This document shows, piece by piece, positions 1-6,882 of a DNA stretch of 7,090 nucleotides. The stretch spans positions 1 to 7,090 of the forward strand of contig DATCKS010000623.1 of NCBI GenBank assembly GCA_036562265.1, read 5' to 3'. The translations under genes and the position numbers were made by a program. Numbering within the stretch: position 1 is the first letter of the stretch; every line of letters starts with the position of its first letter. The notes under the pieces are model-generated. The model was given only the letters and a program-made list of their open reading frames with translations, did no database searches and was not told where the DNA came from. This DNA is from DASVDK01 sp036562265 [NCBI: Thermodesulfobacteriota bacterium]. GTDB taxonomy: Bacteria > DASVDK01.

Positions 1-824
1 AGCGGATCCGGGCGGAAGCGCCCGACATCGTGTTCAACCTGGTCGAGGCGGTGAACGGCGACCGGGCGCACGAGCCGGCCTTCGTCGGGCTCCTCGAGAT
101 GCTCGGCGTCCGGTATACCGGCGTCGCCTCGAGCGCGCTCGCGCTCTGCAAGAACAAGGGGGTCGCGAAGAAGATCCTCGCGTACCACAAGATCCGCGTG
201 CCGCGCTTCGTCGTCTCCCATCGCGCCCGCCCCTTGAAGGCGCTCGGCCGCTTCGGCTACCCGGCGTTCGTCAAGCCGGTGGGGCAGGAGAGCTCGGCCG
301 GGATCTCGCAGAAGTCGCTGGTGTCGAACGAGGAGGACTGCCTCGAGCGGGTCCGCTTCATCCACGAGCGGCAGCAGGAGGACGCCCTCATCGAGGAGTT
401 CGTCGACGGCCGCGAGTTCTACGTGGGCGTGGCCGGGATGAACCGGCTCACGGTCTTCCCGCCGCGGGAGCTCTTCTTCGACAACGTGCCCGAGGGGACG
501 CCGGCCTTCGCCACGTACAAGGCGAAGTGGGACGCCGAGTACCGCAAGCGCTGGGGGATCCGCAACGGGCCGGCCGGGGAGCTGCCGGAGCGGGTCGCCC
601 GCCAGATCGCCGACGTCTGCCGGCGGACCGCCCAGGTGCTCCAGGCCAGGGGCTACGTCCGCATCGACCTGCGGCTCACGCGCGACCACGAGGTGGTCGT
701 CATCGAGGCGAACCCGAACCCGAGCCTGGCCGCCGACGAGGACTTCGCCCAGGCGGCGGCCGCCGCGGGGTTGGCGTACGATGTGCTGATCCAGCGGATC
801 CTCGACTGGGGGATGGGCCAGTAA
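1..824 (+). CDS. D-alanine--D-alanine ligase-like ATP-grasp protein, 5'-truncated by window edge
   Basis: The reading frame is already open at base 3, so the gene starts upstream; 273 residues are visible and roughly 50-80 N-terminal residues are probably missing. The GTG at 30 lies inside the conserved 'PDIVFNLVEAVNGD' segment of the Ddl N-terminal domain and is not a credible start. Residues below are counted from that GTG. The ATP-grasp fold shows 'YTG' (29-31), the nucleotide-loop motif 'KPVGQESSAGIS' (82-93), 'IEEFVDGREFYVGV' (121-134), an omega-loop-like 'YKAKW' (163-167) and the Mg-binding triad D213 in 'RIDLRL', E226 and N228. The spacing of that triad (13 and 2 residues) matches E. 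coli Ddl D257/E270/N272. Family members ligate amino acids or peptides with ATP through an acyl phosphate, in the cytoplasm. The canonical acceptor loop after the metal Asn ('N-x-x-P-G-M-T') is replaced by 'NPNPSLAADEDF'. ATP-grasp ligase activity is therefore well supported, but D-Ala-D-Ala specificity is not. Confidence 0.85.
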   Translation, partial: RIRAEAPDIVFNLVEAVNGDRAHEPAFVGLLEMLGVRYTGVASSALALCKNKGVAKKILAYHKIRVPRFVVSHRARPLKALGRFGYPAFVKPVGQESSAGISQKSLVSNEEDCLERVRFIHERQQEDALIEEFVDGREFYVGVAGMNRLTVFPPRELFFDNVPEGTPAFATYKAKWDAEYRKRWGIRNGPAGELPERVARQIADVCRRTAQVLQARGYVRIDLRLTRDHEVVVIEANPNPSLAADEDFAQAAAAAGLAYDVLIQRILDWGMGQ

Positions 825-838
825 CCCCCGGCCGTTCC

Positions 839-867
839 TTGACTTCCGGCGCCCCGTTGCCTACCCT
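839..867 (+). promoter_or_regulatory. Candidate sigma70-type promoter for miaB, possibly giving a leaderless mRNA
   Basis: In the 50-nt gap before miaB, TTGACT (839-844) matches the -35 consensus at five of six bases. After exactly 17 nt comes TACCCT (862-867), which fits the TANNNT core of a -10 box. The miaB ATG lies 7 nt past the -10 box, at the usual distance for a transcription start. There is no purine-rich Shine-Dalgarno before the ATG (the sequence is 'ctcacccccatg'), as expected for a leaderless start. This rests on pattern only: the -10 is weak and chance matches occur. Confidence 0.35.
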
Positions 868-874
868 CACCCCC

Positions 875-2293
875 ATGCCGGACGGCCAGAAGCGTGTGTT
901 CGTGCAGACGATGGGCTGCCAGATGAACGAGCACGACACCGAGCGGATCCTCGCCAGGCTGGTGGCCCTCGGCTACACCCCGACCGAGCGGCAGGAGGAG
1001 GCCGACCTCGTCTTCCTCAACACCTGCTCGGTACGCGACCGCTCCGAACAGAAGGTCTACTCGATCCTCGGGACGTTCGGCGAGCTGAAGCGGCGGAACC
1101 CCTCGGTCGTGGTCGGCGTCGGCGGCTGCGTGGCGCAGCAGCAGGGGGCGGCGCTGCTCGCCCGCGTGCCGCACCTCGACCTCGTGGTCGGCACCGACGC
1201 CATCGACTCGCTCCCCTCGCTCCTCGCCCGCGTCCGGCCCGCGGAGGGCCCCCCCGAGCGAGTGGCCTCGACGCGCTTCCGGCCCACCTATCCGGCCGAG
1301 CCCGACATGCAGGCCTACATCGACCACCTCGTGCCCCGAAGCGGGGAGGGGATGGGGCGGGTCAGGGCCTTCGTCACGATCATGCGGGGCTGCGACCACT
1401 TCTGCAGCTTCTGCATCGTCCCCTACGTGCGGGGCCGCGAGCGGAGCCGGCCGGCGTGGGACATCGTGCGGGAGGTCGAGGGGCTCGCGGCGCGCGGGAT
1501 CAAGGAGGTCACCCTCCTCGGCCAGAACGTGAACTCCTACGGCCGCAAGCGGGGGTGCGGCGAGACCTTCGTCGGGCTCCTCGAGCGGCTCGACCGGATC
1601 GAGGGGCTCGAGCGGGTGCGCTTCACCACGTCCCACCCGGTGGACCTCTCCGACGACCTCATCGAGGCCTACGGGCGGCTCAGGACGCTCTGCGAGCACC
1701 TCCACCTGCCGGTGCAGTCCGGCTCGCCGCGCATCCTCGAGGCGATGCGCCGCGAGTACACGCTCGACCGCTACCTCGACGTCGTCCGGCGCCTCAAGGC
1801 TCGCGTCCCGGGGCTCGCCCTGACGACCGACGTGATCGTCGGCTTCCCCGGGGAGACCGAGGCGGACTTCGAGGCGACGCTCGCCCTCATGGAGGAGGTC
1901 GGCTTCGCCGACGCCTTCGTCTTCAAGTACTCGCCGCGGCCCCGGACGGCGGCCGCCCGCCTGCCGGACCAGGTGCCGGAGCCGGTCAAGGAGGCGCGCC
2001 TCGCGCGCGCCCTGGCGCTCCAGGCGCGGCTCGCCGACGCGTTCCGCGCGCGGCAGGTGGGGCGGACGGTCGAGGTGCTCGTCGAGGGCCGGGCCAAGCG
2101 GGGGGACGGGCTCACCGGGCGCACCCGGACGAACCTCGTCGTGAACTTCCCGGGCGACCCCGCCCTCGTGGGCCGCCTCGTCCCGGTGTACGTCACCGAA
2201 GCGCTCCCGCACTCGCTCCGCGGCCTGCCGGTCGGCCAGGGCGGCGGCGGGCCGGCCTGCGCGGGCCCCGCGACCCAGGCGTTCGTCGCCTGA
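875..2293 (+). CDS. miaB: tRNA-2-methylthio-N6-dimethylallyladenosine synthase (MiaB)
   Basis: This 472-residue radical SAM methylthiotransferase adds the 2-methylthio group to i6A37 of tRNAs reading UNN codons, using SAM and two [4Fe-4S] clusters in the cytosol. The N-terminal MTTase domain carries the three auxiliary-cluster cysteines C15 ('TMGCQMNEHDTE'), C51 ('NTCSVRDRSEQKVYSILG') and C85 ('GGCVAQQQG'). The radical SAM CxxxCxxC is C173/C177/C180 in 'RGCDHFCSFCIVPYVRGRE'. A TRAM domain lies at about 397-450, ending in the typical 'SLRG'. The length and the MiaB-type signatures favour MiaB over RimO or MtaB. The ATG at 875 puts C15 at the usual depth. The frame stays open upstream to 527 but overlaps the preceding gene; a TTG at 839 would add 12 residues and also lacks an SD. 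The last ~19 residues are a Gly/Ala/Pro-rich tail of no known role. It is the first gene of the five-gene run, and its TGA merges into the SD of the next gene. Confidence 0.96.
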   Translation: MPDGQKRVFVQTMGCQMNEHDTERILARLVALGYTPTERQEEADLVFLNTCSVRDRSEQKVYSILGTFGELKRRNPSVVVGVGGCVAQQQGAALLARVPHLDLVVGTDAIDSLPSLLARVRPAEGPPERVASTRFRPTYPAEPDMQAYIDHLVPRSGEGMGRVRAFVTIMRGCDHFCSFCIVPYVRGRERSRPAWDIVREVEGLAARGIKEVTLLGQNVNSYGRKRGCGETFVGLLERLDRIEGLERVRFTTSHPVDLSDDLIEAYGRLRTLCEHLHLPVQSGSPRILEAMRREYTLDRYLDVVRRLKARVPGLALTTDVIVGFPGETEADFEATLALMEEVGFADAFVFKYSPRPRTAAARLPDQVPEPVKEARLARALALQARLADAFRARQVGRTVEVLVEGRAKRGDGLTGRTRTNLVVNFPGDPALVGRLVPVYVTEALPHSLRGLPVGQGGGGPACAGPATQAFVA

Positions 2294-2299
2294 AGGAGG
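2293..2299 (+). promoter_or_regulatory. Strong Shine-Dalgarno for the DUF151 nuclease gene
   Basis: AAGGAGG (2293-2299) is a near-perfect anti-16S match, 8 nt before the ATG at 2308, and it fixes that start. Its first A is the last base of the miaB stop codon, so ribosomes ending miaB arrive directly on the site. It is the best ribosome binding site in the window. Confidence 0.85.
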
Positions 2300-2307
2300 C
2301 GGAAACG

Positions 2308-2814
2308 ATGCTGCGGATCATGAAGGTCTCGGGGCTGACGATCGACCCCTTCACGAGCGTGCCGATCATCATCCTCAAGGACGTCGAGGACCGCAACGCG
2401 CTCCCCATCTGGATCGGGCTCCTCGAGGCCTCGTCCATCGCCACGGAACTCGAGAAGATCACCCTCGCGCGCCCCATGACGCACGACCTCGTCAAGAACA
2501 TCTTCGAGCAGCTCGACATCCAGGTCGAGCGGGTCGAGGTGACCGACCTGCGCGAGAACACCTTCTACGCGACGATCCACCTGCAGTCGCGCGGCCGGTC
2601 CTACGTCGTGGACAGCCGCCCGTCGGACGCGATCGCCATCGCCCTCAGGACGAACGCGCCGATCTACGTGGACGACCGGGTGCTCGAGAAGAGCCGGCGG
2701 GCCGACGTCGCCAAGCGGAGCGCCGAGCCGGCCGACCGCAGCGCCGAGGCGCGCAAGTGGGCCGACATCCTCGACAACCTCACCCTCGAGGACCTCGGAG
2801 GCAGCCGCCCGTGA
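2308..2814 (+). CDS. Bifunctional nuclease family protein (DUF151/BFN)
   Basis: The 168-residue product matches the DUF151 (bifunctional nuclease) family. Visible family signatures are 'LPIWIGLLEASSIATELE' (32-49), 'RPMTHDLVKNIFEQL' (55-69), 'ENTFYATIHL' (83-92) and 'VDSRPSDAIAIALRTNAPIYV' at about 101-121. A charged, probably flexible linker (about 127-150) leads to a C-terminal 'WADILDNLTLEDLGG' helix like that seen in other bacterial members. Plant homologues have been reported with DNase and RNase activity. The role in bacteria is poorly defined, and no classical nuclease catalytic motif is recognisable by eye. There is no signal peptide or membrane segment, so it is likely cytosolic. Start choice is secure because of the AAGGAGG 8 nt upstream. 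The stop overlaps the GTG start of the next gene by 4 nt, indicating coupled translation. Confidence 0.9.
   Translation: MLRIMKVSGLTIDPFTSVPIIILKDVEDRNALPIWIGLLEASSIATELEKITLARPMTHDLVKNIFEQLDIQVERVEVTDLRENTFYATIHLQSRGRSYVVDSRPSDAIAIALRTNAPIYVDDRVLEKSRRADVAKRSAEPADRSAEARKWADILDNLTLEDLGGSRP
2797..2801 (+). promoter_or_regulatory. Shine-Dalgarno that decides the GTG start of the TPR gene
   Basis: GGAGG (2797-2801) lies inside the end of the DUF151 gene, 9 nt before the GTG at 2811. Together with the GTGA stop/start overlap it supports 2811 as the start, rather than the upstream GTG at 2757, which would give an unlikely Arg/Pro-rich leader. Confidence 0.6.
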
Positions 2815-3548
2815 GCCGCATCGATCGCAAGTCCTTGAGGCGGCCCGACGCGTTCCAGCGCGAGGTGCGCCACGTCGGTCACCTCCTGGCCGAGCGCTGG
2901 CCGCTTGCCCTCGGCGCGGTGGTGTTCGTCGTGGCGCTCGTGGCGGCCGGCGCCTGGTGGCGCGACCGCGCCGCCGATCGGGAGGCGAAGGCCGCCTCTG
3001 CACTGGCCGCGGCGATCGCGGAGTACCAGGGGGGAGACCCCGCGGCCGGCGGGCCGACGCCCGAGTCGGCACGGGCGGCGCTTCCCGCCCTGCGCAAGGC
3101 GGCGGAGGAGTTCTCCGGCACCGACGCGGGGGCGACGGCGGCGCTCTACGTGGGGCACGCGCTCCTCAGGTCCGGCGACGCGAAGGGCGCCGAGGCGGCC
3201 TACCAGGCCGCCATGGCGGTCGCCCCGAACGAACTCGCCGAGGCGGCCGCGCGGCTGGGGCTCGGGCACGCGCGCCTCGCCGCGGGTAACGCGGCCGGTG
3301 CCGTCGAGGCCTGGACGCCGCTCGTCGAAGGGGACGGGCCGCTGCGCGGCGTCGTGCTCCTGGATCTCGGCCGGGCCTACGAGGCGCTCGGCCGGAAGGA
3401 GGACGCCCGCAAGGCGTACGCCGAGGGGACCGCCGCCCTCGGGGGCGACGGCTCGGCCGCGGGCAGTCGTACCCTTCAGCTTGCCGGGGAGCGGCTCGCC
3501 GCCCTCGGCGGGGCTCCCGCCCCCTCCGCGTCACCGCCGGCCCGATGA
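2811..3548 (+). CDS. Membrane-anchored TPR protein, YfgM-like
   Basis: The 245-residue protein starts with GTG and has a basic cytoplasmic N-terminus ('SRIDRKSLRRPDAFQREVR'). One hydrophobic segment follows at about 31-50 ('PLALGAVVFVVALVAAGAWW'), then a charged helical region and an Ala-rich helical repeat domain. TPR-like repeats are visible at about 108-140 ('AALYVGHALLRSGDAKGAE' and following), 143-176 and 179-212, with the characteristic G-A-Y/W spacing. A Pro/Ser/Ala tail ends it. There is no signal peptidase site after the membrane segment, so it is predicted to be single-pass with the TPR domain outside the cytoplasm. This resembles YfgM, which in E. coli associates with the SecYEG translocon and periplasmic chaperones. 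Assignment to YfgM is by architecture and remains tentative. It overlaps both neighbours by 4 nt, so its expression is tied to theirs. Confidence 0.75.
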   Translation: MSRIDRKSLRRPDAFQREVRHVGHLLAERWPLALGAVVFVVALVAAGAWWRDRAADREAKAASALAAAIAEYQGGDPAAGGPTPESARAALPALRKAAEEFSGTDAGATAALYVGHALLRSGDAKGAEAAYQAAMAVAPNELAEAAARLGLGHARLAAGNAAGAVEAWTPLVEGDGPLRGVVLLDLGRAYEALGRKEDARKAYAEGTAALGGDGSAAGSRTLQLAGERLAALGGAPAPSASPPAR

Positions 3549-5785
3549 CCCGCGCGGCGGCCCCGCCGCTGGCCGTCGCGTTCGTCTGGCACATGCACCA
3601 GCCGGACTACCGCGACCTGGACCGCGGCGAGGCCCGGATGCCGTGGGCTCGCCTCCACGGCCTCAAGGACTACCACGACATGGCGGCGATGCTCGAGCCG
3701 TTCCCGGCCGTGCATCAGACCTTCAACCTCGTGCCGTCGCTCGTGGTGCAGATCGAGGCGGCCGCGCGGGGGGAGTTCCCCGACCGGGAGCTCGAGCTCT
3801 TCGAGCGGCCCGCGGCGGAGCTCTCCGCCGAGGCGCGCGTGGAGCTCCTCGAGCGCTTCTTCCGGGCCAACCCGGACACGATGATCCAGCCCTGGCCGCG
3901 CTACCGGGAGCTCTTCGAGAAGCGGGGGCGAAGCGTCGGCGCCGCGGACCTCGCCGCGGTCGCGCCCACCTTCTCGGAGCAGGAGCTGCGCGACCTCCAG
4001 GTGCTCTTCCACCTCGCCTGGATCGATCCCTTCACGCGCGACGCCGACCCCGAGCTCGCGGCGCTCGCGGCGAAGGGACGCGACTACACCGAAGCCGACA
4101 AGCGCCGTCTCGGCGACCGGATGCGCGCCATCCTCGCCGACATCGTGCCGCTCCACCGCCGGCTCCTCGAGCAGGGGCGGATCGAGGTGTCGACGACCCC
4201 CTTCTACCATCCGATCCTGCCGCTTCTCTGCGACACGAACGCCGCACGGGAGGCGCTGCCCGACATCCGGCTCCCGATGCGCCGCTTCGCCTACCCGGAG
4301 GACGCCGCCGCGCAGCTCGAGAAGGCCGCCGCCTTCATGCGGGAGCGGATGGGACGGCCCGTCGTCGGCCTCTGGCCGTCGGAAGGGTCGGTGAGCGAGG
4401 CGATCCTGCCGCTCGTGGCGCGGGCCGGCTTCCGCTGGCTCGCCTCGGACGAGGGGGTGCTGGCGCGGTCGCTCGGGGTGCACTTCGCGCCGGCCGGGGA
4501 GGGCGCCCGCGCGCGGACGGCCGCGCTCTACAGGCCGTATCGGCTGCGGCGGGCGGGCGGCGTCGATCTGACGATCGTCTTCCGCGACCACCTCCTCTCC
4601 GACCTGGTCGGCTTCGTCTACAGCCGCTGGGAGCCGACGGCCGCCGCGGACGACCTCGTCGCGCGCCTCGAGGGGATCGCCGCGGCGCTGGGGGACGCCA
4701 ATCGCGACGGCCACGCCCTGGTGTCCATCATCCTCGACGGGGAGAACGCCTGGGAGCACTACCCGGACGACGGGCGCGCCTTCTTCATGCGGCTCTACGA
4801 AAGGCTGTCGGAGTCGCCCACGATCCGCGCCGTGACGGTGAGCGAGCACCTCGCGGCGCACCCGGCCTCGACCGAGCTTCCGCACCTGTTCGCCGGCTCC
4901 TGGATCAACCACAACTTCCGGATCTGGATCGGCCACGAGGAGGACAACGCCGCGTGGGACGCCCTCTCGGCCGCGCGCGCGGCGCTCGTCGCGGCGGCCG
5001 AGGGGGACGGCGGGCAAAGGCCGCCGGCCGACGCGCTCGCCGAGGCCTGGGAGGCGCTCTACGCCGCGGAGGGGAGCGACTGGAACTGGTGGTACGGCGA
5101 CGAGCACCACTCCGCGGACGAGATGGTGTTCGACGCCCTCTTCCGGCACCACCTGCAGCGCCTCTACCGGCTGATCGGCCGGCCCACGCCGAGCGACCTC
5201 GCCATCCCGATCAAGGGGCGCTTCCGGGTCTACGCGCCGGACGAACGGCCGCGCGCCTTCGTCACGCCGACGATCGACGGCGCGGTCACCGGCTACTACG
5301 AGTGGTACGGCTCGGGCCGCTTCGAGCCGGGCAAGGCCGGCGGCGCCATGCACCAGGCCGCCGGCGTCGTGCAGGAGCTTCGCTACGGCTTCGACCTCGA
5401 GTCGCTCTACCTGCGCGTGGACCCCGCCGTCTCCTTCACGAAGCTGGTCGACGGGACGGCGCCGCAGGCGCCGCTCGGCTTCGTCCTGCTCGTGACCGAG
5501 CCCGAGGTCATGGAGGTCCACGTGCGCCTCGACCAGGCGGGCCGCCCCGTGGCGACGCTTCGCCGGGCGTCCGGCCGCACGCTTCCGCTCCCGGCGGTGG
5601 CGGCGGGGGACATCCTCGAGCTGGCCGTGCCGTTCCGGGACCTCGGCGTGGAGGCGGGCACGGAGCTGCGCTTCCGTCTCGCCGTCCGGCGCGGGACGGA
5701 CACGGTGGAGCAGTGGCCGAGCAACGGGGCGCTCGAGGTGACGGTCCCGACCGAGGACTTCGAGCGCGAGATGTGGATCGCGTGA
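3545..5785 (+). CDS. Glycoside hydrolase family 57 protein (alpha-amylase/glucanotransferase type) with C-terminal beta domain
   Basis: The 746-residue protein has the GH57 signatures in order: 'HMHQP' (16-20), 'STTPFYHPILPL' (about 215-226), 'WPSEGSVSE' (277-285), 'FRDHLLSDLVGF' (346-357) and 'DGENAWEHY' (398-406). E280 is the likely nucleophile and D398 the likely acid/base, at positions comparable to E291/D394 of Thermococcus amylopullulanase. Also visible are 'SWINHNFRIWIG' (452-463) and an aromatic 'DWNWWYGDEHHS' (512-523), typical of the helical domain closing the active site. From about 560 to 746 the sequence becomes beta-rich and may be a DOMON-like or glucodextranase-C-like domain. 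The family acts on alpha-glucans with retention (amylase, branching, glucanotransferase, amylopullulanase), so exact specificity cannot be read here. No signal peptide is seen, suggesting a cytosolic role in glycogen or maltodextrin metabolism. The ATG overlaps the preceding stop (ATGA). No SD is visible, so initiation probably depends on coupling. Confidence 0.9.
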   Translation: MTRAAAPPLAVAFVWHMHQPDYRDLDRGEARMPWARLHGLKDYHDMAAMLEPFPAVHQTFNLVPSLVVQIEAAARGEFPDRELELFERPAAELSAEARVELLERFFRANPDTMIQPWPRYRELFEKRGRSVGAADLAAVAPTFSEQELRDLQVLFHLAWIDPFTRDADPELAALAAKGRDYTEADKRRLGDRMRAILADIVPLHRRLLEQGRIEVSTTPFYHPILPLLCDTNAAREALPDIRLPMRRFAYPEDAAAQLEKAAAFMRERMGRPVVGLWPSEGSVSEAILPLVARAGFRWLASDEGVLARSLGVHFAPAGEGARARTAALYRPYRLRRAGGVDLTIVFRDHLLSDLVGFVYSRWEPTAAADDLVARLEGIAAALGDANRDGHALVSIILDGENAWEHYPDDGRAFFMRLYERLSESPTIRAVTVSEHLAAHPASTELPHLFAGSWINHNFRIWIGHEEDNAAWDALSAARAALVAAAEGDGGQRPPADALAEAWEALYAAEGSDWNWWYGDEHHSADEMVFDALFRHHLQRLYRLIGRPTPSDLAIPIKGRFRVYAPDERPRAFVTPTIDGAVTGYYEWYGSGRFEPGKAGGAMHQAAGVVQELRYGFDLESLYLRVDPAVSFTKLVDGTAPQAPLGFVLLVTEPEVMEVHVRLDQAGRPVATLRRASGRTLPLPAVAAGDILELAVPFRDLGVEAGTELRFRLAVRRGTDTVEQWPSNGALEVTVPTEDFEREMWIA

Positions 5786-6882
5786 CGCCGCGCTGGCGGG
5801 CCGCCGCCGGAGCGGTGCGCCCGCTGCCGGCCGACGGCGAGGCGCAGGCGCGCGCCCGCCTCGATCGCCTCACCAAGCCCAGGGGGAGTCTCGGGCGACT
5901 CGAGGACCTTGCCGCTCGCGTCGCCGCCCTGCAGGGAACCGACCGGCCGGTCGCCGCGCCTGCCGCCGTCTTCGTCTTCGCGGCCGACCACGGCGTGGCG
6001 GCCGACGGGGTGAGCGCCTACCCGCAGGTCGTCACCCGGGAGATGATCAAGAACTTCATCAAGGGCGGCGCCGCGGTCAACGCCCTGGCACGGGCGGCCG
6101 GTGCGGAGGTGGTCGTCGTGGACGTCGGCGTGGCGGGCGACCCGTTCGGCGCGCCGGGGGCCGAGGTGGCGGGGCCAGGCGGCCGGCTCCTCTGCCGGCG
6201 GGTCCGCCCGGGGTCGGCGAGCCTCCTCGGGGGGCCGGCCCTCACGCCCGCGGACGTCGAGGCCGCCCTCGACGTGGGGGCCGCCCTTGCCGCCGAGGCG
6301 GCAGGCGCCCACCTCCGGGTGGCCGCCGTCGGCGACATGGGGATCGGCAACACCACGCCGGCGGCCGCGGTCGTGGCGGCCCTCCTCGGCCTGCCGCCCG
6401 AGCGGACCGTGGGGCGGGGGACCGGGGTCGACGACGCCGGCCTCGGCCGCAAGCGTGCCGCCGTGGCCGCCGGGCTTTCGCGCCTCGGGCCGCGCGCCGT
6501 GGACCCGCTGGCCGTCCTGGCCGAGGTGGGCGGTCTCGAGATCGCCGCCATGGCCGGCTTCCTCCTCGGCGCCGCCGCGGCGCGGCTGCCGGTCGTCCTC
6601 GACGGCGTCGTCACCGGCGCCGCGGCGCTCGCCGCCGCACGTCTCGCGCCGGCGGCCGCGGACGGCTGGATCGCCGCGCACCGCTCCCCGGAGCCGGCGC
6701 ACGGCGCGGTGCTCGACGCGCTGCGGCTTCGCCCGCTCCTCGACCTCGAGATGCGCCTCGGCGAGGGGAGCGGCGCCTGTCTCGGCCTCGGCCTCGTCGC
6801 CGCCGCCTGCCGCATGCTCCGCGAGATGGCGACGTTCGAGGAGGCGGAGGTGTCCGAAGCGCCCGGCGAGCCGGGCCGCTAG
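5782..6882 (+). CDS. cobT: Nicotinate-nucleotide--dimethylbenzimidazole phosphoribosyltransferase (CobT)
   Basis: The 366-residue enzyme transfers phosphoribose from nicotinate mononucleotide to 5,6-dimethylbenzimidazole or another lower-ligand base, giving the alpha-ribazole phosphate used in cobamide nucleotide-loop assembly. Family motifs run the whole length: 'LTKPRGSLGRLEDLA' (30-44), 'AADHGVAADGVSAYPQVVT' (68-85), 'FIKGGAAVNALAR' (92-104), 'GDMGIGNTTPAAAV' (184-197), 'GRGTGVDDAGLGRK' (211-224), 'EVGGLEIAAMAGF' (248-260), 'LDGVVTGAAAL' (273-283) and 'GEGSGACLGL' (327-336). E328 is the likely catalytic base, equivalent to Salmonella E317; the usual 'GEGTGA' reads 'GEGSGA', a conservative change. 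The length is slightly above the usual ~350, and the protein is cytosolic. The GTG start at 5782 sits in a GTGA overlap with the GH57 stop and has no clear SD, so translation is probably coupled. Other nucleotide-loop genes (cobU, cobS, cobC) are not in the window. Confidence 0.96.
   Translation: MTPRWRAAAGAVRPLPADGEAQARARLDRLTKPRGSLGRLEDLAARVAALQGTDRPVAAPAAVFVFAADHGVAADGVSAYPQVVTREMIKNFIKGGAAVNALARAAGAEVVVVDVGVAGDPFGAPGAEVAGPGGRLLCRRVRPGSASLLGGPALTPADVEAALDVGAALAAEAAGAHLRVAAVGDMGIGNTTPAAAVVAALLGLPPERTVGRGTGVDDAGLGRKRAAVAAGLSRLGPRAVDPLAVLAEVGGLEIAAMAGFLLGAAAARLPVVLDGVVTGAAALAAARLAPAAADGWIAAHRSPEPAHGAVLDALRLRPLLDLEMRLGEGSGACLGLGLVAAACRMLREMATFEEAEVSEAPGEPGR
6879..6882. other. CTAG shared by two convergent stop codons
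   Basis: The palindrome CTAG contains the TAG stop of cobT on the + strand (6880-6882) and the TAG stop of the amidohydrolase on the - strand (complement of 6879-6881). The two genes therefore overlap tail to tail by 4 bp and leave no intergenic room for a terminator. Confidence 0.85.

Noticed and set aside
527-874. N-terminal extension of miaB inside the ligase gene
   Set aside because: The translation is Arg/Pro/Gly-rich without family similarity, while the ligase frame over the same bases carries conserved Ddl motifs. The ATG at 875 gives a normal MiaB N-terminus.
825-874. Rho-independent terminator after the ligase gene
   Set aside because: The GC-rich gap has several short CCGG/GGCC pieces but no convincing stem-loop followed by a T-run.
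653-2212. Antisense open frame of 519 codons opposite miaB
   Set aside because: The composition (Asp/Glu/Arg/His/Gly-rich, no hydrophobic core pattern) is that of the complement of a G/C-ending codon gene. miaB explains the sequence.
875-2293. Assignment as RimO or MtaB instead of MiaB
   Set aside because: The 'GCQMNEHDTE', 'NTCSVRDRSEQKVYSILG' and 'GCDHFCSFCIVPYVRGRE' signatures together with the TRAM end are MiaB-type.
1456-2307. Upstream extension of the DUF151 frame through miaB
   Set aside because: The translation is low-complexity Arg/Gly/Pro, and the ATG at 2308 has an AAGGAGG at ideal spacing.
3476-5521. Antisense open frame of 681 codons opposite the GH57 gene
   Set aside because: It is the mirror image of codon bias in the GH57 gene; no recognisable domain and no SD.
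2905-5781. A long open frame in the cobT reading frame upstream of cobT, which would give a fusion of about 1325 residues
   Set aside because: Upstream of 5782 its translation is Arg/Pro/Gly-rich and low in complexity, and it runs across the clear GH57 and TPR genes in another frame. It is a high-GC shadow; the CobT family begins at the GTG at 5782.
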